Below, piece by piece: positions 55,093 to 64,000 of a stretch of 64,000 bases of DNA. The notes beneath the pieces were generated by a model. The model worked only from the letters and a program-made list of their open reading frames with translations, was not told where the DNA came from and did not search any database. Source of the stretch: Lantana camara (taxonomy: Eukaryota > Streptophyta > Magnoliopsida > Lamiales > Verbenaceae); contig CM074858.1 of the NCBI GenBank assembly GCA_037501455.1, forward strand, positions 12,264,501 through 12,328,500. The letters run 5' to 3'. The position numbers and the translations under genes are program-made. Position 1 is the stretch's first letter. Every line of letters begins with the position of its first letter.

Positions 55093-55853
55093 TGTTGACA
55101 TGATTTATTTCATAAAAAATATTTATATTTTAGTAGAATAAAATCAAAGATATAATCTTCCAAATTCAAGATTATAATTTGATATTATTTTATTAATTAA
55201 ATATTTTTAAGGAATAATCTCATCAGTTATCTAGTTGTAATTAAATTCAAGTTTTATTTTGATATTATCTCTTTAAAAATAGATATATTAAAGAGATAAA
55301 TATCCATATGATTTTATTTGATATTATCTCTTCAAAAAATATAAGAGATAATTATTAAATAAGTTTGAGTTGAATCCCAACGCTTGAATCCCACACCTAT
55401 ATAAAGGGGTCATGGGGAGGTTCATTCAACATACAACAAATCAAGACGAAGACATGCATCAAAGAGTCCAGATATAGACATCAACACACAACACAAATAC
55501 AAGAAGGCTAAGGGGAAGAAGAAGGCCAAAGTTCTCTCTACAAATTTAAGACGGAGTTCTAAGGCATTCAAAGACGTTCTTCCCCAAAGTTATCAAATCA
55601 AAGCGTTTGATTCGTAAATAAGTTAAAAGACCTACAAATTAATGTTATTCAAGTCCAATTCGAAGTTGAAGAAGATCAGACCATTAAATCTATCAAGGAG
55701 CGTTTGAATATTTCAACAACTTTAAAATTCGAAGGAAGAATCAGAGGATCAAGCTGAAAATCGAAGACCCACTTTGATATTTAAATTCACAAATATTTGT
55801 ATTATTTATCCGTTGTTTACCAATTCAATAAACACAAATTTTTAGTACAAACA
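55093..55853 (+). repeat. 3' LTR of the non-coding retroelement
   Basis: It runs TGTTGACATG...TACAAACA. It differs from the 5' LTR by scattered substitutions and one ~11-bp insertion near 55376, which gives a rough measure of age. Confidence 0.88.
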
Positions 55854-55858
55854 CACCT

Positions 55859-56335
55859 CAATTGTTATATAATTTGCTTGATTAGATCTGTTTAGAGTGA
55901 TTTAGTAAATTGTTGAAATGGTGTGTTTGCGCATAAATTAAATTTTGGTGCACAACCTAATGAGGAACTAAACCGGAGTTTGGAAATTTTTCAAAAAAAA
56001 GTACTATATAGGTACCGATTACACGAATTTTAATGGTGCAATTTATAACTTTTTTTAAAAAAGTTGAAGTGGTGATTTTTTGCCTATAAATTGGATTGGT
56101 ACCATTTGTTATGTAAACTTAGCTTGATTTTAAGATGAATGAAGACTATATATTTTAAGTGTTATGAATAGATATAGATCTATATAATTTCGGGTCTATT
56201 CTATATTTCGACCAAGATTGGTCAAATTTTGACTTTTTGGATCAACAAAATACCAATCCTTTTCCTAGATGAGCCCAAGAACATTTTCCTCCCTCCCAAA
56301 TTCCTCTTTAAAATTAGAAAAAGAATTATTATTGT
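55859..56335. other. AT-rich intergenic DNA
   Basis: No gene or element recognised. Confidence 0.5.
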
Positions 56336-56340
56336 GAGGG

Positions 56341-57603
56341 TTAATCTTTATTTGTATTCTAATTTTTCGGAATTTTTACACTTTAATACCCAACCTTTAA
56401 ATATTGACGAATTAGTACCCAACCTTTAGAAGTTGTTACATTGCAATATCTAGGTCAAAATTCTGATTTCTGGTAAAAGCATACCACGTGAGTTTCACAT
56501 GATTTTTTAAGGGTGAAAAGGTCAGTTCATTTTTTTACTAATTAAAAAACACCAAAAAAGGGGAAAAAATAAAAGAAAAAGGGGAAAGGCTTCTGCTAAG
56601 GGTCAGTAGTGCCGAGGTATGGAGGTGGAGGAAGGGCTTCTGCGGTTCTGCCCTTTCTGATTTTGGGCGAGAAAAAAGGGGAAAACAAGGGGCGAGAGTA
56701 TGAGATCTCGTCGGAGTGGAGGCCAAAAGGTGGTGGTCCACAACGGCAGAGGGGAGGACGTCCAGTGGTGGCTTTCTTGCTTTAGAGAGGGAGAAAGAAG
56801 TGGAGATGGCGCCGACAAGGATGGGTGGCCAGCAACTTTGCTTCCGAGAGAGAGAAAATAAGACGGAAGAGACATAGAGAGGAGAGGAGTGCAAGAAGAG
56901 GGAGGCGAGAGGAGAGGAGGGAATTAGAGGTGGGTGACTGGTGGTGGCTACCGGAGCTGGAAGTTGGCGGCGGTTGAGGGCTTTTATCTCTCTTGTTGTT
57001 TTGGGTCGAGGAGGGAGAAGGGAGAGGGCAGGTGAGGAAAAGAACGAAATAGGAGGCGGTCCGGAGTTAGCGGTTGCCGGCGGAGGTGGTGGGGTTTTCT
57101 TGCTGGTCGGATCTGTGGCGGATCTGGTTAGTTGAGGGCGGCGCCGAAGTGCTAAGCAGCCGAACACTGACGGGGTGGCGAAGAGAGATGATGGAGCTGT
57201 TAAAATTTGCCTATTCCGATGCGGGAGATGTACTCGCCGTTGCACTGGGCGAGGCCGTAGATGATGAAGCTGCTGAAATCTGCTTCAGATCTGGACTTGC
57301 CGGAGACATATCCGTTTTCCGTCCATCCTCGAAGAAGGGATATAATGGTGAGAGTGGGCCATTTTCTTTTTCTTTTCTTTTTTTTTTTTTTGTTTTTTAA
57401 TTAGTCAAAAATGAAATGGCATTTTTACCCTTAAAAAATCACGTGAAACTCACGTGGTATGTTTTGGTTGGAAAATTATACCAGAATTTTGACCCGATAC
57501 TGCAATGTAACAACTTTTAAAGGCTGGATATGTACTAATTTGTCATTAAAAATTGAATACTAAAATGTAAAAATTACGAAAAGTTAGAGTGCAAATAAAG
57601 ATT
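56341..57603. mobile_element. Long-TIR element with a GC-rich passenger (probable Pack-MULE)
   Basis: Bases 56341-56550 return in reverse complement at about 57395-57603: 'taatctttatttg', 'ttttgac', 'cacgtgagtttcac' and 'gggta' tracts pair in order, with about 75-80% identity by eye. The 56590-57360 core is GC-rich (G/A-rich on plus) and unlike the flanks. The flanks show only a 7-of-9 match (attattgtg/cttattttg), so the superfamily assignment rests on TIR length and the GC-rich core. Confidence 0.6.
56590..57360. other. GC-rich core of the TIR element, possible captured gene piece
   Basis: A 235-codon minus frame spans 57245-56538 (P/S/R-rich: TPPPPPATANSGPPPISFF). Two plus frames (56941-57135, 57074-57400) overlap it. 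The translation is low-complexity with no domain, so the long open frames may simply reflect base composition. On minus, 57330-57190 (serine/alanine-rich) is equally unrevealing. It could derive from a 5' UTR or N-terminal exon of a host gene. Confidence 0.35.
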
Positions 57604-57619
57604 AGTACTTATTTTGAAT

Positions 57620-57621
<2 letters not shown>

Positions 57622-57651
<30 letters not shown>

Positions 57652-57743
57652 CACACACACACCCCAAGTGGCCCAAGGGATTCGAACCCGGGACCTTGCC
57701 TTCGAGAAAGAACCCTCAGACCACTTGACCAACCCCTGTTGAC
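57622..57743 (-). mobile_element. tRNA-derived SINE with 16-bp TSD
   Basis: Read on minus, the head is ggggttggtcaagtggtctg (box A-like, TGGTCAAGTGG) and ggttcgaatccc (box B, consensus GGTTCGANTCC) with a tRNA-like spacing. It ends with a CA-rich tract and a poly-A tail (poly-T on plus, 57622-57650). The 16-bp TSD tacttattttgaatag is exact at 57606-57621 and 57744-57759. Such elements are transcribed by Pol III and moved by LINE enzymes. The copy is short (about 120 bp with tail). Confidence 0.9.
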
Positions 57744-57759
57744 TACTTATTTTGAATAG

Positions 57760-58205
57760 TTGAGGCACCAGAACTAGCTAGTTTAATTTTTAGAACCATA
57801 ACCAATTTTGACCAATTTTTAAAGTTACATTATTAGTTAGTGTGTTCGAAAAATTTGGACTAGTTAAAACGTTGGTCTATGCATGAGACATGACTATTTC
57901 ATGAAATAGCATGGAACAATATTGATATATCACATATGTGAAAACTGAGAGCCAAAGTCTTGATTTACTCCCTATATATGTACATATATTTTATGTATTG
58001 TATAGTATCGTATCGTGCTTATTCTCATATTAATGTATGTTGAGTCAGAATCAAAATTTAACATATTATATTGGACTAAAAGGGATTTCCGTTTCCCCAT
58101 TATTTAGCACAATGGCATTGCTACAATCACGAGCATTGCCTGTTCGAAACGTGTCCCGGACGCACAAAAACCTGAAGCAGACAACACTTTTTACCAGGAG
58201 AGCTT
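57760..58205. other. Promoter-side flank of the third CEP gene
   Basis: No gene. The 81-codon frame at 58037-58282 overlaps the promoter and leader and is not supported. Confidence 0.5.
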
Positions 58206-58212
58206 TTCTTAC

Positions 58213-58220
58213 TATAAATA
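58213..58220 (+). promoter_or_regulatory. TATA box of the third CEP gene
   Basis: tataaata in 'ttactataaatagc' lies 53 bp upstream of the ATG at 58273, implying a leader of only about 20-30 bases. Confidence 0.65.
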
Positions 58221-58272
58221 GCAATAGAGTTTTAAAGCCATTTCAACTCAGCATCATAATTCATATACACAC

Positions 58273-58554
58273 ATGGCAGTGAAAACCCTATTTCTGTTAA
58301 CACTCATATTCCTGTGTCTGATGGTCCTCACGTGCTCGGCACGTGATCATCCAGAAAACCACCATCTTAAAGCCATGAAGCAGATCAAACGACAGCAGCC
58401 AAATACCAATATGCATGGTAAATATCATAAGCATGGGAAAAAAACGAGGACTGAGAATGAAATTTCAAGAAAATATAGGGGTCGGAATGAAAATACAATG
58501 GATGATCTCAAAGCTTCTCCAGGTCACAGTCCGGGCATAGGACATGGATTATAA
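58273..58554 (+). CDS. CEP: CEP-family secreted peptide hormone precursor (third, divergent copy)
   Basis: The 93-residue precursor has a signal peptide (about residues 1-23, core LFLLTLIFLCLMVLTC, cleavage near CSA|RD). A long basic, histidine-rich variable region follows, then the C-terminal motif DDLKASPGHSPGIGHGL at residues 77-93. The PGHSPGIGH core is that of canonical CEP peptides, and only two residues follow it (GL). The usual T-x-P at the start of the motif is A-S-P here. It is clearly separate from the two SxHD-tailed genes. Intronless; a possible poly(A) signal (caaataaatt) lies at about 58755. Confidence 0.88.
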   Translation: MAVKTLFLLTLIFLCLMVLTCSARDHPENHHLKAMKQIKRQQPNTNMHGKYHKHGKKTRTENEISRKYRGRNENTMDDLKASPGHSPGIGHGL

Positions 58555-58559
58555 ACAAT

Positions 58560-59970
58560 GAAGTTTCATATATATTTATATGTCAGATGCTTTTAAATTA
58601 TGTTTCTTTTGTATAAGCTTGTTTTCTTCTTTTCTGGGTGTGTGTTGTTGCTGCTACTGTTGTTGTACCCCTCTGATATCTCTCTCTCTTTGATTTAGCT
58701 TTTTTTCTGAATTGGAAAAGCTTTGTGGGTTGTTCTTACTAGTTGTAAAATTTCAAATAAATTTTAATTCCAGCTTTGTGGGATAAAGTAGTACACTTGA
58801 TTTTTGCTGTAGTTTCTTGAATTCTTTTGCGTTTTTCGGAATTCCCACTTGAGCAGGTTGACTAGCTAGCTACTTTGTTTTAATCAAAAGAAATTCGCTG
58901 TCCTACAAATCTTTTGTTAGTTTCCGAAAGTAGTAATTTAAGTGGTCATAATTAAAAAAACCTCTTCAATATCGATGGAGAAATGATGTGTACCAAAAAA
59001 TATTAAAACCAACGGTGCACGGATAAAAAATACGGTGATACAAACACTATACGATAACGACACGATTTTTTTTTTGAATTTTTCACGTAAAGAGTGTTAG
59101 ACACAAATATTCGACACGACTTGATACGACGAAATAATATTTTTAGAAATGTTCGTATATCATAGATTAGAACCGATAAAGAGCGTCAAGAATTTGGCTT
59201 ATAATTCAAGGTTAAGGAAATTAAATAATTCATATTTTGCTGCGAGTTTAGTTTCAAGAAATTAATTAACTAATTAAACTACACTATGAGTTGTCTGCCG
59301 ATTAAAACTGGTTTGCTAGCAATGCAGTTTACGCTCGTGTAGATTCAAAATGTAAATAAATAAATACGGCAGCAGAAAAATACTAGCCGTTTTAATTTTA
59401 TTGTAATACTGCACAATAGGGAGCGGTTGAAATTTTTTTCTTGCAACAAACGACATAGAATTAACCATATTATAAATGAAAATCTATAAAAGTGGTACAT
59501 GCATGATTTCTAAGAAAATATTTATAAATTTATAAGTATCAGCTATACTTTTACCTTCGATGCATACGCAAATAAAAACATTATTATTATTACAAATATT
59601 TTTGTGTATAAAATTTATGGGGATATGCATATCATCAAAATATTAAGAAATTCAAGAGATCAAAACGGTTCGAATTTTTTTAAATTAAGTAAATTAAAAA
59701 GACTAAAAACATGTTAGAGATTGGCTAAGATTTTATGTAGTGTAAAAAATTAAAAAAAAAAAAAAGGTATTTAAGATTGGTTAGAATTGTATGTGGGATA
59801 AACCTTTTTTTAAAATGAAATTAAAAAATTTAGTAGAACAATTTCTAATAAGTCTCTTACTTAATATAATAATCAAATATAATTTTAACAACATTGGATC
59901 ATCAAATTAATATCAATCGGGGTGATGGAATTTTTCATATTGGATTAATTTGTTATAAAACTATTGACTA
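58560..59970. other. 3' flank of the third CEP gene and AT-rich spacer
   Basis: No gene recognised. A CT run lies at 58680-58693 and poly-A near 59752-59765. Confidence 0.5.
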
Positions 59971-59974
59971 AAAA

Positions 59975-60198
59975 CAACATTACAAAAAAACATTCATTTT
60001 CAGACGAACTTCCGGCGAACTTCCGACCAACTTCAAGTCGTCTGAAAAACTCTCGTCTGAACATATTTCAAACGAACTTTCAAACCACATTTCCGACGAA
60101 CATATATTCCGATGAACTTTCCGGCGAAAAATTATGTCGTCCGAAATCAATTGACTTCCGACGAACTTTTTTTCCGACGAACTTCCGACGAAATCTAC
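59975..60198 (+). mobile_element. Terminal part of a CACTA (En/Spm) element
   Basis: The end 'cattacaaaaaaacattc' resembles the CACTACAAgAAAA terminus. It is followed by many copies of the 10-12-bp subterminal word (t)tccgacgaactt in direct and altered form (60004-60190), the array that CACTA transposases bind. The element is cut at 60199 by a copia LTR; the other end is not in view. Confidence 0.7.
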
Positions 60199-60390
60199 TG
60201 TTGATTTGAGTATACGAAATAGAGAGAAAATATTGAATTCATTTTCTTGAGACTATTGTTCTGTATGATTTATTAGGGTACAAAGCTGAAGGATTAATAA
60301 GCCCAAAATCCCTATACAATCGGACTAGATTGGCATAAATAACTCCTGATTTTATGGGACTCAATATTTCCCATATTTATCTGTTCCAAA
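60199..60390 (-). repeat. 3' LTR of a minus-oriented copia element
   Basis: On minus it starts about TGGAACAGATAAAT just after the polypurine tract (cttgagggggagt, 60404-60392) and ends CAAATCAACA at 60199, next to CACTA sequence. Length is about 190 bp, short for copia. Confidence 0.7.
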
Positions 60391-60398
60391 ACTCCCCC

Positions 60399-60800
60399 TC
60401 AAGTTAGGCCGGGGGGACAGCCAACGCCTAACTTGTGCAAATCATCATGAAACATTCGACCGGTGGTAGCTTTCGTGAGGATGTCGGCAAGCTGATCTTC
60501 GGACCGCACAAACGGTAGAGAGATAATCTCACCATCTAACTTCTCTTTGATGAAATGCCTGTCAACTTCCACATGCTTCGTTCGATCATGCTGTACAGGG
60601 TTCTCAGATATCTGAATTGTAGCCTTGTCATCGCATCTTAAGGGACACGCTCCAACTGGCGGAAACCCAAGTTCTGTCATCAACTTTCTAAGCCACAGTA
60701 CTTCTGACAGCCCCTTTGCAATTCCTCTAAACTCCGCCTCAACACTTGAGAGTGCTACTGATGGTGCAGAATAAGGATTTCTAAGATGCAACCAACACTT
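60399..60800 (-). pseudogene. Copia RNase H C-terminal fragment
   Basis: The minus frame 60791-60399 reads VALSSVEAEFRGIAKGLSEV, LWLRKLMTELGFPPVGACPL, then CDDKATIQISENPVQHDRTK, HVEVDRHFIKEKLDGEIISL and RSEDQLADILTKATTGRMF. These are the SS-x-EAE, (C)DN and TKH-x-E-x-D-x-HFI-x-EK landmarks of copia RNase H. The second catalytic position reads CDD rather than CDN. It ends naturally at the stop before the LTR. The upstream part of the polyprotein is cut off at 60800 by a gypsy LTR. Confidence 0.88.
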
Positions 60801-61621
60801 TGATATTTTGTTTATGAGGAGAAGACCATCACAGGCATTTGAGCCTCAGGGTCTGGGTTTCCGATGAGCGTGGGTTCTTCCAGCTAGGATAACACCAGTT
60901 TATGCAAGGGGAATGCAACAAGAAATGATGAAATACAAGGAGCTTGGGGAGATAAAGATGTCGGGAAAATGCAGTAGAATGGCTCAGAGAGAGTGCAGGT
61001 TTTTTTGTGGAAGAAGATGACTCGGGGGAAAAAGCATGTGTTCTCCCTTATTTATATGTTAGGGATGAGGGTAATTGGGTAAATTGGCCGTGTGGTCCCA
61101 AACCTGTGTTGCCCTAACACGTGGCAGCCCGTGAGGGCATGAGAATGACATTTCTGAAAAAGGGGCGGCGTGTCAGATGCAAGGTGCGCACCACCTTTGT
61201 GTCAGAGGTTGTTGGCGAGGGTCGCATGAGAGGAAAGCTCAAGATCCGTTTTACTAGGGTTCGGATCCACCACGGTGGTGGGGGGATCGCACACGAGCGC
61301 TGGTGACGCTAGAAGAGTGCTCGGACTGGTTCCCCACGACATATGACCTTTGAGCGCCGAAGTCCCGAGCGCCAAGAATATGGCCCTCGTACGGGTGATT
61401 TCCTGGGAAGGGTAAACCCGGAAGGCCGGGATGGGAGCGCCGAGCCTGTCGGTTCGGGCCCATTACCTGAATAGTTGGCCGAGACTCAAGGGCCTGTACT
61501 AGTTGGCAAGTGATTGGGTTGGGTTGGCCCGTGAGCCCATCAATGCGAGGGTATAGTCTTCACGTCAACAGATGGTGACACGTGGACGGCTCTGATACGA
61601 GCGTGTTTTTGTGTCTCATCA
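60801..61621 (-). repeat. 3' LTR of a minus-oriented Tat-like gypsy element
   Basis: On minus it starts TGATGAGACACAAAAACACG at 61621 and ends AACAAAATATCA at 60801 (about 820 bp). A TATA box (acatataaataaggg on minus) lies near 61065. The tract 'cacgtgttagggcaac' is shared with the solo LTR at 19439. The ends and length match that solo LTR (814 bp), so both belong to related families. The frames at 61121-61463 are chance. Confidence 0.75.
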
Positions 61622-61639
61622 TTTTGCCCCCCAAATTTT
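61622..61639 (-). promoter_or_regulatory. Polypurine tract of the minus-oriented Tat-like element
   Basis: On minus AAAATTTGGGGGGCAAAA ends exactly where the LTR begins (61621). This fixes the orientation: the gag-pol genes should lie to the right, beyond the window, on minus. Confidence 0.75.
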
Positions 61640-61921
61640 GTAGTATCGCTCGAGCGTACTGTAGAATTTAATAAGAAGGGAGCCTTGAATTTTGAATTAT
61701 CCGAGGGTCAAGCCTCAGCAAGGGAGGTGACCGCTTGGTTTTCGTAACGTGTACAGTCTGACATTGCATTAAATGGTGTCATGTCCGCATTTAATGCCCA
61801 GTGGGAACGTGGGCACGTGTACCCCGGGAGGCGTGAGGCGGTTACCAAAAGTGGGAGTCTCCCAAGGCGGGAAATGATTGTATTTTCAAATCCCCAACCC
61901 TAATTAATGTAAATTACTCCC

Positions 61922-61931
61922 CTATAAATAG
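61922..61931 (+). promoter_or_regulatory. TATA box of the antisense ORF
   Basis: cctataaatagg lies in a classic core-promoter context on plus, about 285-330 bp upstream of the first ATGs of the ORF (62208, 62251). A pyrimidine-rich 5' leader follows (about 61945-62045). It would drive transcription opposite to the retroelement's own genome RNA. Confidence 0.65.
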
Positions 61932-62250
61932 GGTTCCGAAAGGCCCTTTTGCTCTTTTCACGCATTTAACTTTCTTCAAGCAAATCAAGCAACAAGGATT
62001 CTCTACCATTTTCTGCGATTTCCAGCAAGCTCTTCTTCAATCTCTAGGTAAAAATTCCGCAAGTTCTTATTTCTGGTACTAACTTTTAGATTTAGGTTGA
62101 GAGAGCGAAACTCTTGAGTGAAGAAATCCACTTCTGTTGTTGAATTCTGAGACTTCCTTCTCCATTTTCTACGATAAGCTGCGTTTTCAAAGAATCACAG
62201 AGCAGGCATGGCCGGACTCCCAGCAGACGTGTGAGGGAGATAGATGAGAT

Positions 62251-64000
62251 GTCAGTGGGGAGATCTTCCCCTCATGGCAATGTACCCGCAGCTGTTCCCA
62301 CGGCTAGGGCATCCCAGGTGAGGGGATTCCCATGGCGATTCCAGTGGCCCAAGCTCCGGCTGATGCCAGGGATGAAGAGGTCGACGCCGCCGTTCAAGGG
62401 ATGAACGAGCTTGCTCCAGGAGGGGTAAATGACCTCTTTGAAGAGATGAACAATGTGATGGAAATGCAGAGGCAAGGAGAGAGAGTATTCCCTGTGCTTA
62501 ACAGCGCTGTGAGACCCCAAGATCACAGGATCACAGTGGCCGTCATGGCCCCCGAGGGTGGTGCAGGGCCATCCGGGCGTTAATTTGAGGCTGAACCTTC
62601 CAGAAGACGTCAAAGGAAAGGAAAGGAGCCTGCAACTCGAGTGAGGCAAGACAACCGTCACCAAACCGATAGATCTCCGGACGAGATTGAGAGCATTTTG
62701 ACGCTCGACGATTTGGAGGAGTTGAAGGCGAAAGCTTATTGGGATGAAGCAGTATTTCCTATGCAACTTCCCGAGGAGGGGGAGAGGGCCAACCGACCGC
62801 CGCCCGGGATGATGACGGTTTACTGGGATGCTGTCCTGGCCGGGGGCCTGAGGTTTCCAATCGCTCACGCCGTCGCCATCATCTACCATCACCTAGGGCT
62901 TTGCCCTTCACAAATTCTGCCAAACGGCATAGCTTTAATCAACACCTTCGTAATAATGATGAGAGCCCTAGGCCACGCATCCTCGATTGCCAATTTTGAT
63001 AGTTTGATACAGGTAGCCCGCTCAACACGCTCGTCCCCTACGGACGGGTTTTATTACGCCCAGGCCAAGTCGGGCTTTAAGATGATAGACTCCCCATCCA
63101 CCTCCTACAGCGAGCATTGGAAGGAGAAGTACTTCTTCGTGGGTGCCCCTGGAGGAATTTTTGGGGTTCACCGACAGTGGTTAATACATGGCGAGGGTCC
63201 TTTGATTAGGGAAAGGATAAGGAATAAAACCTTTGAGGATTGGGCAAAGGGATTAGCCCTCGAGATGAGGAGTGAGAGAAAGTGGATTAAGGCTGAGGCC
63301 TTGATAAAGAACGAGGGAGTGCTGTTCCGTTACGACTTGTTTTGCCCTCCAGATATGATACTCAACCCTCCAGCTAACATCATGGCCCTCGACGGTTAGA
63401 TTCTAGGAACTAACTGCTCTAACTTTTAGAACAGTCTCCTAACTTGGTGTGACTGTTGTACTTTTGTATCTGTGATCCAAACAACCAACTTTTGACGCTT
63501 GTATCTTCTTACTTGCAGGTGTCCAAATATTATCACAAGGTATGAATGCCGAGGCTCTTTCTCGCATGCTGGGCGCTCAGGGACAGGGCGCTAACCCCCA
63601 GCAACAACAACAACAACAGCGGGAATGGCCCCCAAATACCCCGAGGGGCAGAGGCATCCGGCGTAGGCTAGGGCGAGCCGACGGGGGAAGGGACGCCGGA
63701 AGCGAGGCCCCAGCCGTGGGCCCCGTTGAGGATCTTACAATAGGTGGCGCTCGGGAGGCTACTCCGCCCCCAGCTGCTCCCGAGGGACCCATAGCACTCA
63801 GCTCCAGCACTTCCCGTAATTGGTCAGGGGAGTTGGTCCGCTTCCACGAAGCGGTCAGGGCCGAGCGCCAAGGGAAAAGAAAGAGGATGCCGGACTCTAT
63901 CCCAATCTCCGGCAAGGGAAAAGAGGTGGTTGTAGGCCACCGGGGCGAGGGTGGCGATACTTCTTCCTCCGAGGACGAGGATTTCTGGAAGATAGGCTGC
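62251..64000 (+). CDS. Antisense ORF of a Tat-like element: gypsy-type transposase-like protein, partial
   Basis: Exon 1 runs from about 62251 (MSVGRSSPHGNVPAAVPTAR) through a one-base frame change near 62325 into the 62332 frame. It crosses one TAA (62581-62583, PSGR-stop-FEAEPSRRR) and continues to 63394. A GT...AG intron (63395-63518, 124 bp) follows. Exon 2 from 63519 stays in frame (ALDG|VQILSQGMNAEAL), is Q- and G/R/E-rich and is open to the window end. The 62760-63250 part (GMMTVYWDAVLAGGLRFPIA, HHLGLCPSQILPNGIALINT, KYFFVGAPGGIFGVHRQW) matches the 'putative gypsy type transposon' domain (Transposase_28-like). Function is unknown; it is not a true DDE transposase. Orientation opposite to the LTR/PPT at 60801-61639 identifies it as the lineage's antisense ORF. 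Confidence 0.78.

Larger units (their letters stand above)
53377..55853 (+). mobile_element. Complete non-coding LTR retroelement (LARD/TRIM-like, 2477 bp)
   Basis: Two LTRs in direct orientation (53377-54124 and 55093-55853, about 93-95% alike by eye) flank a 968-bp interior. The exact TSD cacct lies at 53372-53376 and 55854-55858. The interior begins gattggcacgcccagtgaga, the primer-binding region common to several plant gypsy groups, and ends with the polypurine tract gaagtgggggcatc (55079-55092). There is no gag or pol frame, so it must use proteins of a partner element. The interior is largely an array of about 45-55-bp repeats. Confidence 0.93.

Noticed and set aside
57660..57740. tRNA gene on minus
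   Set aside because: Box A/B are present, but the molecule does not close as a cloverleaf with an acceptor stem and it has a poly-A tail and 16-bp TSD, so it is a SINE.
62272..62892. 206-codon minus-strand ORF
   Set aside because: It is opposite the well-supported Transposase_28-like frame; the sequence pattern and intron support plus.
63577..63915. 112-codon minus-strand ORF (poly-C/S)
   Set aside because: It is a shadow of exon 2 of the antisense ORF; the cysteine run is the complement of the poly-Q codons.

Overview
The window is eudicot-type plant nuclear DNA: AT-rich, intron-containing, and made mostly of nested transposable elements. The only host genes I can support are three small plus-strand genes for secreted C-terminally encoded peptide (CEP) precursors at 4452-4706, 24109-24369 and 58273-58554. 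I see no rRNA, functional tRNA, organellar or bacterial gene. The species cannot be named from sequence alone.

Layout. 0-4.4 kb: a truncated Mutator-like element (MULE) carrying a captured GRF zinc-finger fragment, a 386-bp MULE miniature element with a 9-bp target-site duplication (TSD), and a Harbinger-type miniature element just upstream of the first CEP gene. 5.6-12.9 kb: a minus-oriented Helitron of about 7.3 kb with both termini visible; it holds tandemly duplicated LINE remnants and further tandem duplications. 12.9-16.9 kb: AT-rich DNA without recognisable genes. 16.9-22.7 kb: a four-level nest, in which a solo LTR contains a head-to-head LTR pair, which contains a Pack-MULE with a PPR gene fragment, which contains another solo LTR. 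24.1 kb: the second CEP gene.

27.8-38.6 kb is a decayed Ty3/gypsy element of the Tat type (gag, protease, RT, two RNase H regions, integrase, antisense extra ORF). A hAT transposon with an exact 8-bp TSD sits in its gag and an LTR-gag fragment sits in its integrase. 38.6-43.5 kb is a Ty1/copia RT-RNase H and 3' LTR, with a 2.0-kb solo LTR in that LTR. 43.8-50.6 kb is a complete-looking 6.9-kb MULE with a transposase gene on plus, a ULP1-type protease gene on minus, and a large inverted satellite array between them. 51.8-55.9 kb holds two small hAT-like elements and a complete non-coding LTR element (LARD/TRIM-like) with matching TSD. 56.3-57.8 kb is a long-TIR element with a GC-rich passenger, next to a tRNA-derived SINE. 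The third CEP gene is at 58.3 kb. 60-64 kb holds a CACTA terminus, a copia 3' end, and the 3' end of a minus-oriented Tat element. The antisense ORF of that Tat element (gypsy-type transposase-like domain) has its own TATA box and an intron and runs off the window.

The biological theme is a dispersed CEP peptide-hormone cluster pulled apart by TE insertions. The most unusual structures are the head-to-head LTR pair with one shared TSD, the inverted 42-bp/80-bp arrays between the two MULE genes, and the promoter-bearing antisense ORF. Element ends were found by eye from TIR/LTR and TSD matches, so the ends supported by exact TSDs are the most reliable coordinates here.
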